Made by a program: the position numbers and the translations under genes | Shown here: positions 52,507-64,000 of the stretch, piece by piece | Layout: every line of letters starts with the position of its first letter | How positions within the stretch are numbered: position 1 is the stretch's first letter | The notes under the pieces: generated by a model | The model's input: only the letters and a program-made list of their open reading frames with translations | Told to the model about the DNA's origin: nothing | Databases searched by the model: none | Assembly: GCF_002858715.1 (NCBI RefSeq) | Contig: NZ_PJZH01000020.1 | Coordinates: 1-64,000, forward strand | DNA from: Chimaeribacter coloradensis | Lineage (GTDB): Bacteria; Pseudomonadota; Gammaproteobacteria; Enterobacterales; Enterobacteriaceae | Reading direction: 5' to 3' | Length of the DNA: 64,000 nt

Positions 52507-54153
52507 TCAGCGCGTCACCAGCTCCTCTTCGTCACGCTCATCATCCTCCAGCTCCTGCTCCAGCACGCTGTATGCCACCGCGCAGAACAGCGAATTCAGG
52601 CGTTTCATATCCCCCAGCAGGCCGAGGTGCAGCGAACTGGTTTCAATGCTCTGCACGTTCTGCTGGTGCAGCCGGTCAACGTGGGCATGGGCGTAACGGC
52701 GATCCAGCAGCCGGAAGCGGTGTTTGGAGCGGCGCAAACGGCGGGCGCTGGTGATGTCCCCGGAGAGGAACACCGACATGCTGAGGCGCAGGTTATCGAG
52801 CAGCCGCTTGTGCAGCTCGTCCAGCTCTGCCAGCCCGGCGGCGGAGAAGGCACGGCGCGCACCGTGGGATTTCGCTGCTACGTCGCCGGTCATGCGTTCG
52901 ATGATGTCCCCCGCCTGCTCCAGGTTCAGGGCCATCTCAATCACTTCCGCCCAGCGGCGCGAATCGGATTCGCCCAGATCCTCTTTCTGCATCTGCGCCA
53001 GATAGAGTTTGATGGCGGTATAGAGCACATCCACATCATCATCCAGCCGGCTCACCTCGCGCTCCTGCGTCAGGTTGCCGTGCACCACCTCATGGTGCAG
53101 CACCAGCATATGCTCTACCACATCGCCCATGCGCAGCGTTTCGCGCGCGGCGTTGGCCAGTGCGAGCGTCGGGGTGTCCAGCGCGCTGCTGTCCAGGTGG
53201 CGCGGGCTGAGGCGCGGGTCATCCTGCGGGGAGGCGACAATCAGCACCTGACAGAGGCGCGCCATCCGCTCGGTCAGCGGCAGCATCACCAGGCAGCGGA
53301 GCAGGTTGTAGAAGACGTGGAAATAGATCACCAGCTCCTCGTCTGACACCGGCAGGCGGTCAAACGCTTCCGCCAGCGGAGTCACGAACGGCAGCACCAG
53401 CACACAGCCGATCAGCTTAAACAGCAGGCTGCCGAGCGCCACGCGGCGGGCTTCCGCATTCTGTTTGCTGGCGTTGATCATCGCCAGCAGGCCGCTGCCG
53501 AAGTTGGCCCCGATCACCAGACAGAGCGCCACTTTCAGGGAGATCACGCCGGTGGCGGTGAGGGTAGCGGTCAGCAGCACCGCCGCCAGGCTGGAGTAAC
53601 TGATGATCGCGAACAGCGCGCCGGTCAGGGCATCGAGCAGCACATCCCCGGTCAGGGAGGAGAACAGGACTTTTACCCCGGATGCCTGGGTAATCGGCGT
53701 CGCGGCGGTGACAATCAACTCCAGCGCCAGCAGGATCAGCCCCAGCCCGATGGCGACCCGGCCAATCTGCCCGGCGCGCATCTGTTTACGGCTGAGGAAC
53801 AGCGCCACGCCGACGAAGATCAGCAGCGGCGAAAGCCAGGAGAGATCGAAGGTCAGGATACGCGCCATCAGTGCCGTCCCGACGTCCGCCCCCAGCATGA
53901 TCACCAGCGCCGGAGAGAGCGCCACCAGCCCCTGCGCCACAAAAGAGGTGACCAGCAGTGCCGTGGCATTGCTGCTCTGCACCAGCGCCGTCACGCCGAT
54001 GCCGGAGACAAACGCCAGCGGTTTCTTTTCCACACCGCTGCTGAGGATCTGGCGCAGGTTGGCGCCAAATACCCGCATGATGCCGGTGCGCACGATATGC
54101 GTGCCCCACACCAGCAGCGAGACGGCCGAAAGCAAGTGAAGAAGGGTTAACAC
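52507..54153 (-). CDS. yjbB: Na/Pi cotransporter family protein
   Basis: A 548-residue membrane protein. The N-terminal 300 residues hold two PNaS repeats with the QSS motifs (ALVQSSNATALLVTSF; IISYSSLAAVLLTATL), GADVGTALMARIL and GANFGSGLLAMI; the C-terminal 220 residues form a PhoU-like helical domain. In E. coli YjbB exports phosphate when cytoplasmic levels are high. It starts with GTG, nine bases behind AAGGAG, and is preceded by a structured leader. Confidence 0.93.
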   Translation of the reverse strand: MLTLLHLLSAVSLLVWGTHIVRTGIMRVFGANLRQILSSGVEKKPLAFVSGIGVTALVQSSNATALLVTSFVAQGLVALSPALVIMLGADVGTALMARILTFDLSWLSPLLIFVGVALFLSRKQMRAGQIGRVAIGLGLILLALELIVTAATPITQASGVKVLFSSLTGDVLLDALTGALFAIISYSSLAAVLLTATLTATGVISLKVALCLVIGANFGSGLLAMINASKQNAEARRVALGSLLFKLIGCVLVLPFVTPLAEAFDRLPVSDEELVIYFHVFYNLLRCLVMLPLTERMARLCQVLIVASPQDDPRLSPRHLDSSALDTPTLALANAARETLRMGDVVEHMLVLHHEVVHGNLTQEREVSRLDDDVDVLYTAIKLYLAQMQKEDLGESDSRRWAEVIEMALNLEQAGDIIERMTGDVAAKSHGARRAFSAAGLAELDELHKRLLDNLRLSMSVFLSGDITSARRLRRSKHRFRLLDRRYAHAHVDRLHQQNVQSIETSSLHLGLLGDMKRLNSLFCAVAYSVLEQELEDDERDEEELVTR

Positions 54154-54648
54154 GGAATACGTTCTCCTTCGCCAGGCATTAACCGGCCACCCCGCCTGCC
54201 CGGCGCGTGGAACAGAGTGGCATCCAAATTACCGGCGCGGGCCTCTTGCCCGGGCCGGCAATCGCAAAGTAGTTCTCGGCCTTGCGTTCCCCTGCCGGGA
54301 AGGCAGGGGCTGCAGGGCCTGCATTTTTCATCCTCAATCAACCTATTACCTAATCCCTTCAGGTACGCTGTGTGCGGCTTTCCATAAGATTTATCATGGT
54401 AATTGTAGACCACAATAAACCAGCCAGCCGTTTAGTCTGCCTGGATAGCGATAATAATAACCCCTGAAAAATCCGGCTTCTCTTGTTATATAAAAAATAA
54501 TCACAAGATATTTTATGATATTTAGCATTCACGCAACAAAAAATCATATTTATAACGCGCTGCTCTTTTGATTAAGCACACTGTTTTATACCGCGGGGTT
54601 GGTATGGTAGCGGCATAAATTCTGGCTTAATAACAAGGACGTTGCGTG
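54154..54648. other. yjbB / GT14 divergent region with structured yjbB leader
   Basis: 495 bp. The half next to yjbB is GC-rich and can fold, on the minus strand, into successive hairpins: CCCCTGCC-N5-GGCAGGGG (54290-54310), CGCAA...TTGCG, CCGGC-CGGGC...GCCCG-GCCGG, and GCCGGGCA pairing with TGCCTGGC just before the yjbB ribosome-binding site. An 88-codon frame across it (54413-54147) does not look like a protein. The half next to the glycosyltransferase is AT-rich and should hold both promoters. Confidence 0.55.
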
Positions 54649-55539
54649 ATGCAAAAAGTATTTATTGTGGCTGCGCACCAGCCCAGCCGGGCGCTTTTCT
54701 GGACGGTAGAGTACCTCTCATCATTTCCGGACAACCACCTCATTATTCATTACGATGCCAAATCTGATATTAATGAGATTCTGCCGCTGGAAAAAAGAAA
54801 CGTTTATATTCTTCGGGCGCGCCTGCCTGTCTATTGGGGCGATGTATCACAAATCCAGGCCACTTTACTGCTGCTTCGCCAGGCGCTCAGCGTTGAGTTT
54901 GATTACTGCTTTTTTATCTCCGGGGAAGATGTGCCGGCGGCCTCGAATGAAAAGATAAATACATTCCTGGAGAAAAATAATCATCAGGAATTTATCCACT
55001 ACCAAAATGGCCGCGGCACCTATGTCGACCCTTACCCGCGTGTGTTATATCGTTACCCTGCCTGTTTCTTCCAAAGAAAAAATGATCTCTTCACACGGAT
55101 AAAAAGAAAACTCTGCGTTTATAGCCGCCCACTGTTTAAAAACCGGGAGATTGCCGCTTTGATCGCGAGTAACCAGTTACCGCCGCTTTATAAAGGCACC
55201 AACTGGTTTACGTTAACGGCGGAGAGTGTGAAATTTATTGTGGCGTATCATGATGCCCACCCCGAATTGCTGCGGGCATTTCACGGCAGTTTCTGTGCCG
55301 ATGAAATTTTCTTTCATTCGCTATTAAAATGTAAACCTGACCTGCGCCTTTATCAGGATCCTCAGGCCACCAGCCACTGCCTGCGCTATATCGACTGGCA
55401 CAGCGGCCCGCACTACCCCAAAAAACTGGACACCCGCGATCTCGCGGCCATTACCCGCCGGTTCTATTTCTTTACCCGGAAAGTCTCGGAAAACGTAACC
55501 GACGCAGAGTTTGACCAGTTTAAAAAACTGGTCTCCTGA
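54649..55539 (+). CDS. GT14-type (core-2/I-branching) glycosyltransferase
   Basis: A 296-residue cytoplasmic protein of the core-2/I-branching beta-1,6-N-acetylglucosaminyltransferase family. Signs are KVFIVAAHQPSRALFWTVEYL at the N-terminus, IIHYDAKSD, LPVYWGDVSQIQATLLLLRQAL, the FDYCFFISGEDVPAAS block, GTNWFTLTAE, and FHGSFCADEIFFHSLLK followed by IDWHSGPHYPKKL. Bacterial members modify surface polysaccharides; donor and acceptor are unknown. The ATG at 54649 is nine bases behind AAGGA; a GTG one codon earlier is possible. It stands alone, with lower GC and more AT-ending codons than its neighbours, pointing to transfer. Confidence 0.82.
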   Translation: MQKVFIVAAHQPSRALFWTVEYLSSFPDNHLIIHYDAKSDINEILPLEKRNVYILRARLPVYWGDVSQIQATLLLLRQALSVEFDYCFFISGEDVPAASNEKINTFLEKNNHQEFIHYQNGRGTYVDPYPRVLYRYPACFFQRKNDLFTRIKRKLCVYSRPLFKNREIAALIASNQLPPLYKGTNWFTLTAESVKFIVAYHDAHPELLRAFHGSFCADEIFFHSLLKCKPDLRLYQDPQATSHCLRYIDWHSGPHYPKKLDTRDLAAITRRFYFFTRKVSENVTDAEFDQFKKLVS

Positions 55540-55583
55540 GACCGGCCCCCCTCTGTGGAAAAGAGCCGGTGGACAAGCCCCGA

Positions 55584-59267
<3,684 letters not shown>

Positions 59268-59400
59268 TGTAACCTCAACCTCACCTTTCACCGGACGGCC
59301 GGCCCGGAACCTGTATGCGATGGCGCACCTGACGGCGTGCTGAAAAATCAGACAACCGCCATCCTAACACAAGTTTTTCTGCCGCCATCACCCGCCATAC

Positions 59401-59413
59401 TGAGACTTTTTCA
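59401..59413 (-). promoter_or_regulatory. Possible MetR site upstream of metH
   Basis: TGAAAAAGTCTCA on the minus strand fits TGAA-N5-TTCA at seven of eight positions, about 130 bp ahead of metH. Confidence 0.35.
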
Positions 59414-59473
59414 GCCATAGCCGCTGACTCATCGGATGAGCAAAGCGGAGGCTTGTCCGCCATACTGATGAAA

Positions 59474-59488
59474 TGAAAATAACTTCCA
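59474..59488 (+). promoter_or_regulatory. IclR operator upstream of iclR
   Basis: TGAAAATAACTTCCA fits TGGAAAT-N-ATTTCCA at 12 of 14 defined positions and lies about 40 bp before iclR, consistent with autoregulation. Confidence 0.7.
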
Positions 59489-59525
59489 TGTTTTCCCTTT
59501 CGCCCTCTTGATAAAGGATTTCGCC

Positions 59526-60359
59526 ATGGTGACGTCACCCCCTGCTAAACGCGGCAAAAAGCCCCGCACTGCGGCTTCTACCCCGGCGGCCACCGGCCAG
59601 GTACAGTCACTGACCCGTGGGCTGACACTGCTGGAATATATTGCCGCCTCACACGGCAGTGTGGCGCTGACTGACCTCGCCCAGCAGGCGGGGCTGCCGA
59701 ACTCCACCACCCACCGCCTGTTGACCACCATGCAGCAGCAAGGCTTTGTGCGGCAGGTAGGCGACCTGGGGTTATGGACCATCGGTACGCACGCCTTTGT
59801 GGTCGGCAGCAGTTTTTTGCAGAGCCGCAACCTGCTGGCGATGGTGCACCCGGTGCTGCGCTCGCTGATGGAGGAGTCCGGTGAGACGGTGAACCTGGCC
59901 GTGTTCGATCACAGCGATTCGCAGGTCATTATCATCGATCAGGTGCAGTGCAACGCGCTGATGCGCATGTCCGCGCCGATTGGCGGCAAACTGCCGCTGC
60001 ACGCTTCCGGCGCGGGTAAAGCGTTTCTGTCGACCCTGCCCGAAGAGCGCGTGGTGGCACTGCTGCATAAAACCGGTTTGCACAGCTATACGCCGCGCAC
60101 CCTGACCGCGCCGGCCAACTTGCGGCAGGCACTGGCAGAGACCCGCAAGCGCGGCTACGCCTTCGATGATGAGGAACATGCGCTCGGCCTGCGCTGTGTG
60201 GCAGCCTGCATTTTTGACGAGCACCATGACGCTCACGCCGCGATCTCTATCTCCGGGCCGGTGTCCCGTATTACAGATGAGCGCGTGACGGAACTGGGTG
60301 CGCTGGTGATCCATGCCGCCAAAGAGGTGACGCAGGCCTATGGCGGCATGCGCGGGTAA
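59526..60359 (+). CDS. iclR: Acetate/glyoxylate operon repressor IclR
   Basis: Represses aceBAK; the ligand-binding domain senses glyoxylate and pyruvate. The 277 residues start at the ATG behind AAGGA ([13 protein letters not shown]). Winged helix: [21 protein letters not shown] and [18 protein letters not shown]. Effector domain: [20 protein letters not shown] and [18 protein letters not shown]. Its last 22 bp overlap the end of aceK on the other strand. Confidence 0.96.
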   Translation: MVTSPPAKRGKKPRTAASTPAATGQVQSLTRGLTLLEYIAASHGSVALTDLAQQAGLPNSTTHRLLTTMQQQGFVRQVGDLGLWTIGTHAFVVGSSFLQSRNLLAMVHPVLRSLMEESGETVNLAVFDHSDSQVIIIDQVQCNALMRMSAPIGGKLPLHASGAGKAFLSTLPEERVVALLHKTGLHSYTPRTLTAPANLRQALAETRKRGYAFDDEEHALGLRCVAACIFDEHHDAHAAISISGPVSRITDERVTELGALVIHAAKEVTQAYGGMRG

Positions 60360-62074
60360 TCCTCCGCGGGCCGCTGGCTGAAGCGCCGGCTGCGGGGATA
60401 AGCGAACACATCCTCACTGTGGCCGCTGCGGATCCGCTGTTGCAGGGCGCGCCAGTATGCGGCGCTGAACAGCTCAGCGTGCAGCTCCTCAAACAGCGCC
60501 CGGGTGCGGCTATCGCTGCAGAGGAAGTGGCGGAACTCCTCCGGGAAGACATCATTAGGCGCGACGCTGTACCACGGCTCCGCCGCCAGCTCCTCCTCCG
60601 GATAGCGTGCTGCGGGGATGTCGCGGAAATTAACCTCCGTCATGTAGCAGATTTCGTCATAGTCATAAAACACCACGCGCGCGTGGCGGGTGACGCCGAA
60701 ATTCTTGAACAGCATATCGCCGGGGAAGATATTGGCCGCAGCCAACTGCTTGATGGCGTTGCCATACTCCTCAATGGCGTTCCGTTGCTCTGCTTCATCC
60801 GCCTGCGCCAGGTAGAGGTTCAGCGGCGTCATGCGCCGCTCCATATACAGATGGCGGATCAGCAGCTGATCCCCCAGATCTTCCAGCTTCTCCGGCACCT
60901 CATGCCGGAGTGCAGCCAGCAGCGCCGGGGAAACAGCGGCCTTGTCGATCACAAAGTTTTCATACTCCTGGGTGTCAGCCATGCGGCCGACCCGGTCATG
61001 TTCCTTTACCAACTGGTAACAGGCGCGAACCCGTGCCGCGCTTACCTCTTTAGGCGGCGCAAACCGATCCTTAATCACTTTGAATACCCGGTCAAACGAG
61101 GGCAGCGTGAACACCAGCATCACCATACCCGGCACGCCGGGGGCGATGATGAACGGCTCATTATGCCGGGCCATAAACGCCAGGTATTCGCGGTAGTATT
61201 CGGTTTTGCCATGCTTCTGGCAGCCGATTGCCGTGTAAAGCTCCGCCGTGCTTTTGCCTGGCAGAATCTCATGCAGCCACGCCACCAGCGCCGCCGGGAA
61301 CGGGGCGTACACCATAAAATAGGCGCGGGCAAAACCAAACACGATGCTGGCGTCATCCTCCCCCGTCAGGCAGGTATCAACAAACAGCCGCCCCGCGCCG
61401 CTGCGGTGAATGGGTAACAGAAAGGGCGTAACGCGATTTGCCATTCTGATCTTGCCCACCAGCCACGCCGCTTTGTTGCGGTAAAACAGCTCGTTGGCAA
61501 TCTCAAACCGCGCATCTGCCAGCGCCGGGGCACCAAACTGGCGCACTATGACCTGTTCAATCGCCTGCACATCCCGCGGCAGATCTTCCCATAACAGGCG
61601 CAGCGGCAGGTCGCTGAGCAGCCTGTGCAGCATCCCCGCGATGCCCCGCTCCGGCCTGATATGCCGGTCAAGCGGCCTGGGAAGAGGGTGAAACTGCGCC
61701 GGGGGCTGCGAACTGAAGATAAACAGCTTATCCGGCGTCAGCCCCCGGTGCTGGAAAAGGCGGCAGTAAACGGAGTTAAAGAAGCTTTCTGCGATCTCAT
61801 AACGCGGGTAGTCCGGTAACAGCCCGGTATAGAGGGTTTTAATCCGGCTGATAAATGCCGCATCGTGGACGCGCGGCCCGGCGATGCACGTCAGCTGCGC
61901 GACGACCAGGCCGACGTGATGGTCATAGAGATGGATGCGCTGCTTCATCGCCTGCTGTACGGCGGGCCAGTCTGCCTTTTCGAAACGCTGCTGCGCGCCG
62001 GCGGTTATCTCCAGAAAACGGCCATACTGGGCATCAAACCCCTGAAGAATGGTCTGTGCAATCAATGTTTCCAT
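60338..62074 (-). CDS. aceK: Isocitrate dehydrogenase kinase/phosphatase
   Basis: Phosphorylates and dephosphorylates isocitrate dehydrogenase, setting the split between the TCA cycle and glyoxylate bypass. The ATG at 62074, seven bases behind GAGGG, gives 578 residues as in E. coli; a TTG upstream is unlikely. [57 protein letters not shown] (ATP-binding) and [20 protein letters not shown] (kinase Asp region) are conserved. Last gene of aceBAK, 52 bp after aceA. Confidence 0.96.
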   Translation of the reverse strand: METLIAQTILQGFDAQYGRFLEITAGAQQRFEKADWPAVQQAMKQRIHLYDHHVGLVVAQLTCIAGPRVHDAAFISRIKTLYTGLLPDYPRYEIAESFFNSVYCRLFQHRGLTPDKLFIFSSQPPAQFHPLPRPLDRHIRPERGIAGMLHRLLSDLPLRLLWEDLPRDVQAIEQVIVRQFGAPALADARFEIANELFYRNKAAWLVGKIRMANRVTPFLLPIHRSGAGRLFVDTCLTGEDDASIVFGFARAYFMVYAPFPAALVAWLHEILPGKSTAELYTAIGCQKHGKTEYYREYLAFMARHNEPFIIAPGVPGMVMLVFTLPSFDRVFKVIKDRFAPPKEVSAARVRACYQLVKEHDRVGRMADTQEYENFVIDKAAVSPALLAALRHEVPEKLEDLGDQLLIRHLYMERRMTPLNLYLAQADEAEQRNAIEEYGNAIKQLAAANIFPGDMLFKNFGVTRHARVVFYDYDEICYMTEVNFRDIPAARYPEEELAAEPWYSVAPNDVFPEEFRHFLCSDSRTRALFEELHAELFSAAYWRALQQRIRSGHSEDVFAYPRSRRFSQRPAEDYPRMPP

Positions 62075-62126
62075 CGCGCTGCCCTCGCTGCCCGGCAAGC
62101 GGCGCGGTTGCCCGCCCCGCTGCGCC

Positions 62127-63434
62127 TCAGAATTGCTGCTCTTCCGTAGAACCGGTCAGCGCCGTCACAGAGGAGCTGCCGCCCTGAATCACCGTCGTGA
62201 CCTTGTCAAAATAGCCGGTGCCGACCTCCTGCTGATGGGCGGCAAAAGTGTAGCCCCGTGCACCGGCCTCAAACTCCGGCTGCTGCACTTTATCCACGTA
62301 ATGCTTCATGCCCTCTCCCTGCGCGTAGGCATGGGCCAGGTCGAACATGTTGAACCACATGCTGTGGATACCCGCCAGGGTGATGAACTGATAGACATAC
62401 CCCATCTCTGCCAGCGCATCCTGAAAGCGGGCGATGGTGGCGTCATCCAGGTTTTTCTTCCAGTTGAACGACGGGGAGCAGTTGTATGCCAGCAGCTTGC
62501 CGGGGAAACGGGCGTGGATGGCGTCGGCAAATTTACGGGCAGCGGCCAGATCCGGCGTAGAGGTTTCGCACCATACCAGATCGGCGTAGGGCGCATAGGC
62601 CAGCCCACGGCTGATCGCCTGTTCGATACCGGCATGGGTACAGAAGAAGCCCTCCGGCGTGCGTTTCCCCGTCAGGAACCGGCTGTCTTCAGGGTCGCAA
62701 TCAGAGGTCAGCAGATCGGCAGCATCGGCGTCAGTGCGGGCCACCAACAGCGTCGGCACCCCCAGCACATCGGCCGCCAGCCGCGCCGCCACCAGTTTCT
62801 GCACGGCTTCCCGGGTCGGCACCAGCACTTTTCCGCCCATGTGGCCGCACTTCTTCACCGCGGCGAGCTGGTCCTCAAAATGTACCGCCGCGGCTCCGGC
62901 TTCAATCATCGCTTTCATCAGCTCAAACGCGTTCAACACCCCGCCGAACCCCGCCTCGGCATCGGCCACAATCGGCAGGAAATAGTCGGTGTAGCCCTGG
63001 TCCCCCGGCCCGATGCCCTTTGCCCACTGAATCTGATCCGCACGGCGGAACGTGTTATTGATGCGTTTTACCACGGCCGGAACAGAATCCACCGGATAGA
63101 GTGACTGGTCAGGATACATGGCGGAGGCGCTGTTGGCGTCTGCCGCAACCTGCCACCCGGAGAGGTAGATCGCCTCAAGCCCGGCTTTGGCCTGTTGCAG
63201 CGCCTGCCCGCCGGTCAGCGCGCCCAGACAATTGACATAGCCTTTGCGTGCTTCGCCATGCAGCAGCTTCCATAACTTTTCGGCACCCAGTTGCGCCAGC
63301 GTGCAGGCCGGGTTGACGGAGCCCCGCAGGGCAATAACCTCTTCAGCCCGATAAGGGCGGGTGATGCCGTGCCAGCGTGGCGCTTTCCACTGTTGTTCAA
63401 GTGCATCGATCTGTTGGTGACGGGAGAGAATCAT
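62127..63434 (-). CDS. aceA: Isocitrate lyase
   Basis: Splits isocitrate to succinate and glyoxylate. The 435 residues carry the catalytic motif [55 protein letters not shown] and [15 protein letters not shown]. It is preceded by aceB (33 bp) and followed by aceK. Confidence 0.97.
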   Translation of the reverse strand: MILSRHQQIDALEQQWKAPRWHGITRPYRAEEVIALRGSVNPACTLAQLGAEKLWKLLHGEARKGYVNCLGALTGGQALQQAKAGLEAIYLSGWQVAADANSASAMYPDQSLYPVDSVPAVVKRINNTFRRADQIQWAKGIGPGDQGYTDYFLPIVADAEAGFGGVLNAFELMKAMIEAGAAAVHFEDQLAAVKKCGHMGGKVLVPTREAVQKLVAARLAADVLGVPTLLVARTDADAADLLTSDCDPEDSRFLTGKRTPEGFFCTHAGIEQAISRGLAYAPYADLVWCETSTPDLAAARKFADAIHARFPGKLLAYNCSPSFNWKKNLDDATIARFQDALAEMGYVYQFITLAGIHSMWFNMFDLAHAYAQGEGMKHYVDKVQQPEFEAGARGYTFAAHQQEVGTGYFDKVTTVIQGGSSSVTALTGSTEEQQF

Positions 63435-63467
63435 AGCAGCGATCCTTATATCAATGGGCGTGGGGGT

Positions 63468-64000
63468 TCAGGCCAGCAAGGCATAACCGGGCAGGGTCAG
63501 GAAATCGATGAGTTCATCCTGGGTAGTGATCTGCTCCATCAGGTTCGCGGCTTCGGTAAAACGGCCGTGGCTGAAGCGTTGCTCTCCCACTTCCTGTTGA
63601 ATCGTGTGCAACTCCTCGGCCAGCATCTGCCGGAACAGGGCTTTAGTGACGACACGACCATCACTCAGGCTTTTCTGGTGGTGAATCCACTGCCAGATGG
63701 ACGTCCGGGAAATTTCAGCCGTGGCCGCATCCTCCATCAGGCCATAAATGGGTACGCAGCCATTGCCGCTGATCCAGGCTTCAATGTATTGCACTGCGAC
63801 CCGGATATTGGCGCGCATTCCCTGCTCCGTGCGCTCGCCGGGGCAAGGGGCCAGCAGGTCGTCGGCCGTGATCGGGGCATCCTGCCCGCGCAGGACATCC
63901 AGCTGGTTAGGCCGGTTTCCCAATGCCTGATCGAACACGGCATTCACCGTGTCAGCCAGGCCGGGATGGGCAATCCAGGTGCCGTCGTGGCCATTGGCAG
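63468..64000 (-). CDS. aceB: Malate synthase A, C-terminal part (partial)
   Basis: Condenses glyoxylate with acetyl-CoA to malate. The frame runs open to the window edge and beyond the first internal ATG: GHDGTWIAHPGLADTVNAV precedes FDQALGNRPNQLDVL. VQYIEAWISGNGCVPIYGLMEDAATAEISR and the end FLTLPGYALLA are typical of AceB. First gene of aceBAK; its promoter is outside the window. Confidence 0.95.
   Translation of the reverse strand, partial: ANGHDGTWIAHPGLADTVNAVFDQALGNRPNQLDVLRGQDAPITADDLLAPCPGERTEQGMRANIRVAVQYIEAWISGNGCVPIYGLMEDAATAEISRTSIWQWIHHQKSLSDGRVVTKALFRQMLAEELHTIQQEVGEQRFSHGRFTEAANLMEQITTQDELIDFLTLPGYALLA

Noticed and set aside
54147-54413. 88-codon minus-strand frame upstream of yjbB
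   Set aside because: It runs through strong hairpins, has Cys/Gly/Arg-rich composition and no family signs; a structured leader explains the region better.

Overview
The window is a stretch of enterobacterial chromosome, moderately GC-rich, whose backbone follows the E. coli K-12 order of this region: ssb-uvrA, yjbR-yjbQ, tyrB, alr-dnaB, qorA, pspG, dusA-zur, yjbJ, dinF-lexA, dgkA-plsB, ubiA-ubiC, the maltose regulon, psiE, yjbFGH, pgi-lysC, yjbB, metH, iclR-aceKAB. Gene lengths and start contexts agree with Enterobacterales; a Serratia-like member of the Yersiniaceae or a near relative is my best guess, but sequence reading alone does not fix the genus.

Layout. 0-9 kb: end of gabD, gabP, then ssb and uvrA diverging around one LexA box, a cytoplasmic glycoside hydrolase, yjbR/yjbQ and tyrB. 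9-16.2 kb: an accessory block with a YitT-type membrane protein, an Lrp/AsnC regulator and a 1816-residue inverse autotransporter (intimin/invasin type) carrying about eleven Ig-like repeats. 16.8-31 kb: housekeeping genes (alr, dnaB, qorA, pspG, dusA, zur, yjbJ, dinF, lexA, dgkA, plsB, ubiA, ubiC) with clear control sites: a sigma-54 promoter plus IHF site before pspG and twin LexA boxes before lexA. 31-38.8 kb: malM-lamB-malK and malE-malF-malG diverging from a region with MalT boxes and three CRP-like sites. 38.8-43.4 kb: a second accessory block with a YhhX-like oxidoreductase, a PTS IIC/IIB pair without IIA, psiE, and a toxin-first HigBA-like module with a 20-bp palindrome in its promoter. 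43.4-52 kb: yjbHGF, pgi, a lysine riboswitch with lysC, and a PanS-type transporter. 52.5-64 kb: yjbB behind a heavily structured leader, a lone GT14-type glycosyltransferase of lower GC, metH, iclR, aceK, aceA and the end of aceB.

Functionally the region joins DNA replication and SOS repair (ssb, uvrA, dnaB, lexA, dinF), envelope stress and lipid synthesis (pspG, dgkA, plsB), maltodextrin uptake, the glyoxylate bypass (aceBAK under IclR), and amino-acid metabolism (tyrB, lysC, metH, alr). The parts unlike the E. coli backbone are the inverse autotransporter block, the glycoside hydrolase, the PTS pair, the toxin-antitoxin module, the GT14 gene and several long structured intergenic regions. 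I did not find a convincing wholly new multi-gene system; the best leads are the yjbB leader, the qorA-pspG spacer, the inverse autotransporter block and the incomplete PTS locus. No rRNA, tRNA, insertion sequence, prophage or CRISPR array was seen.
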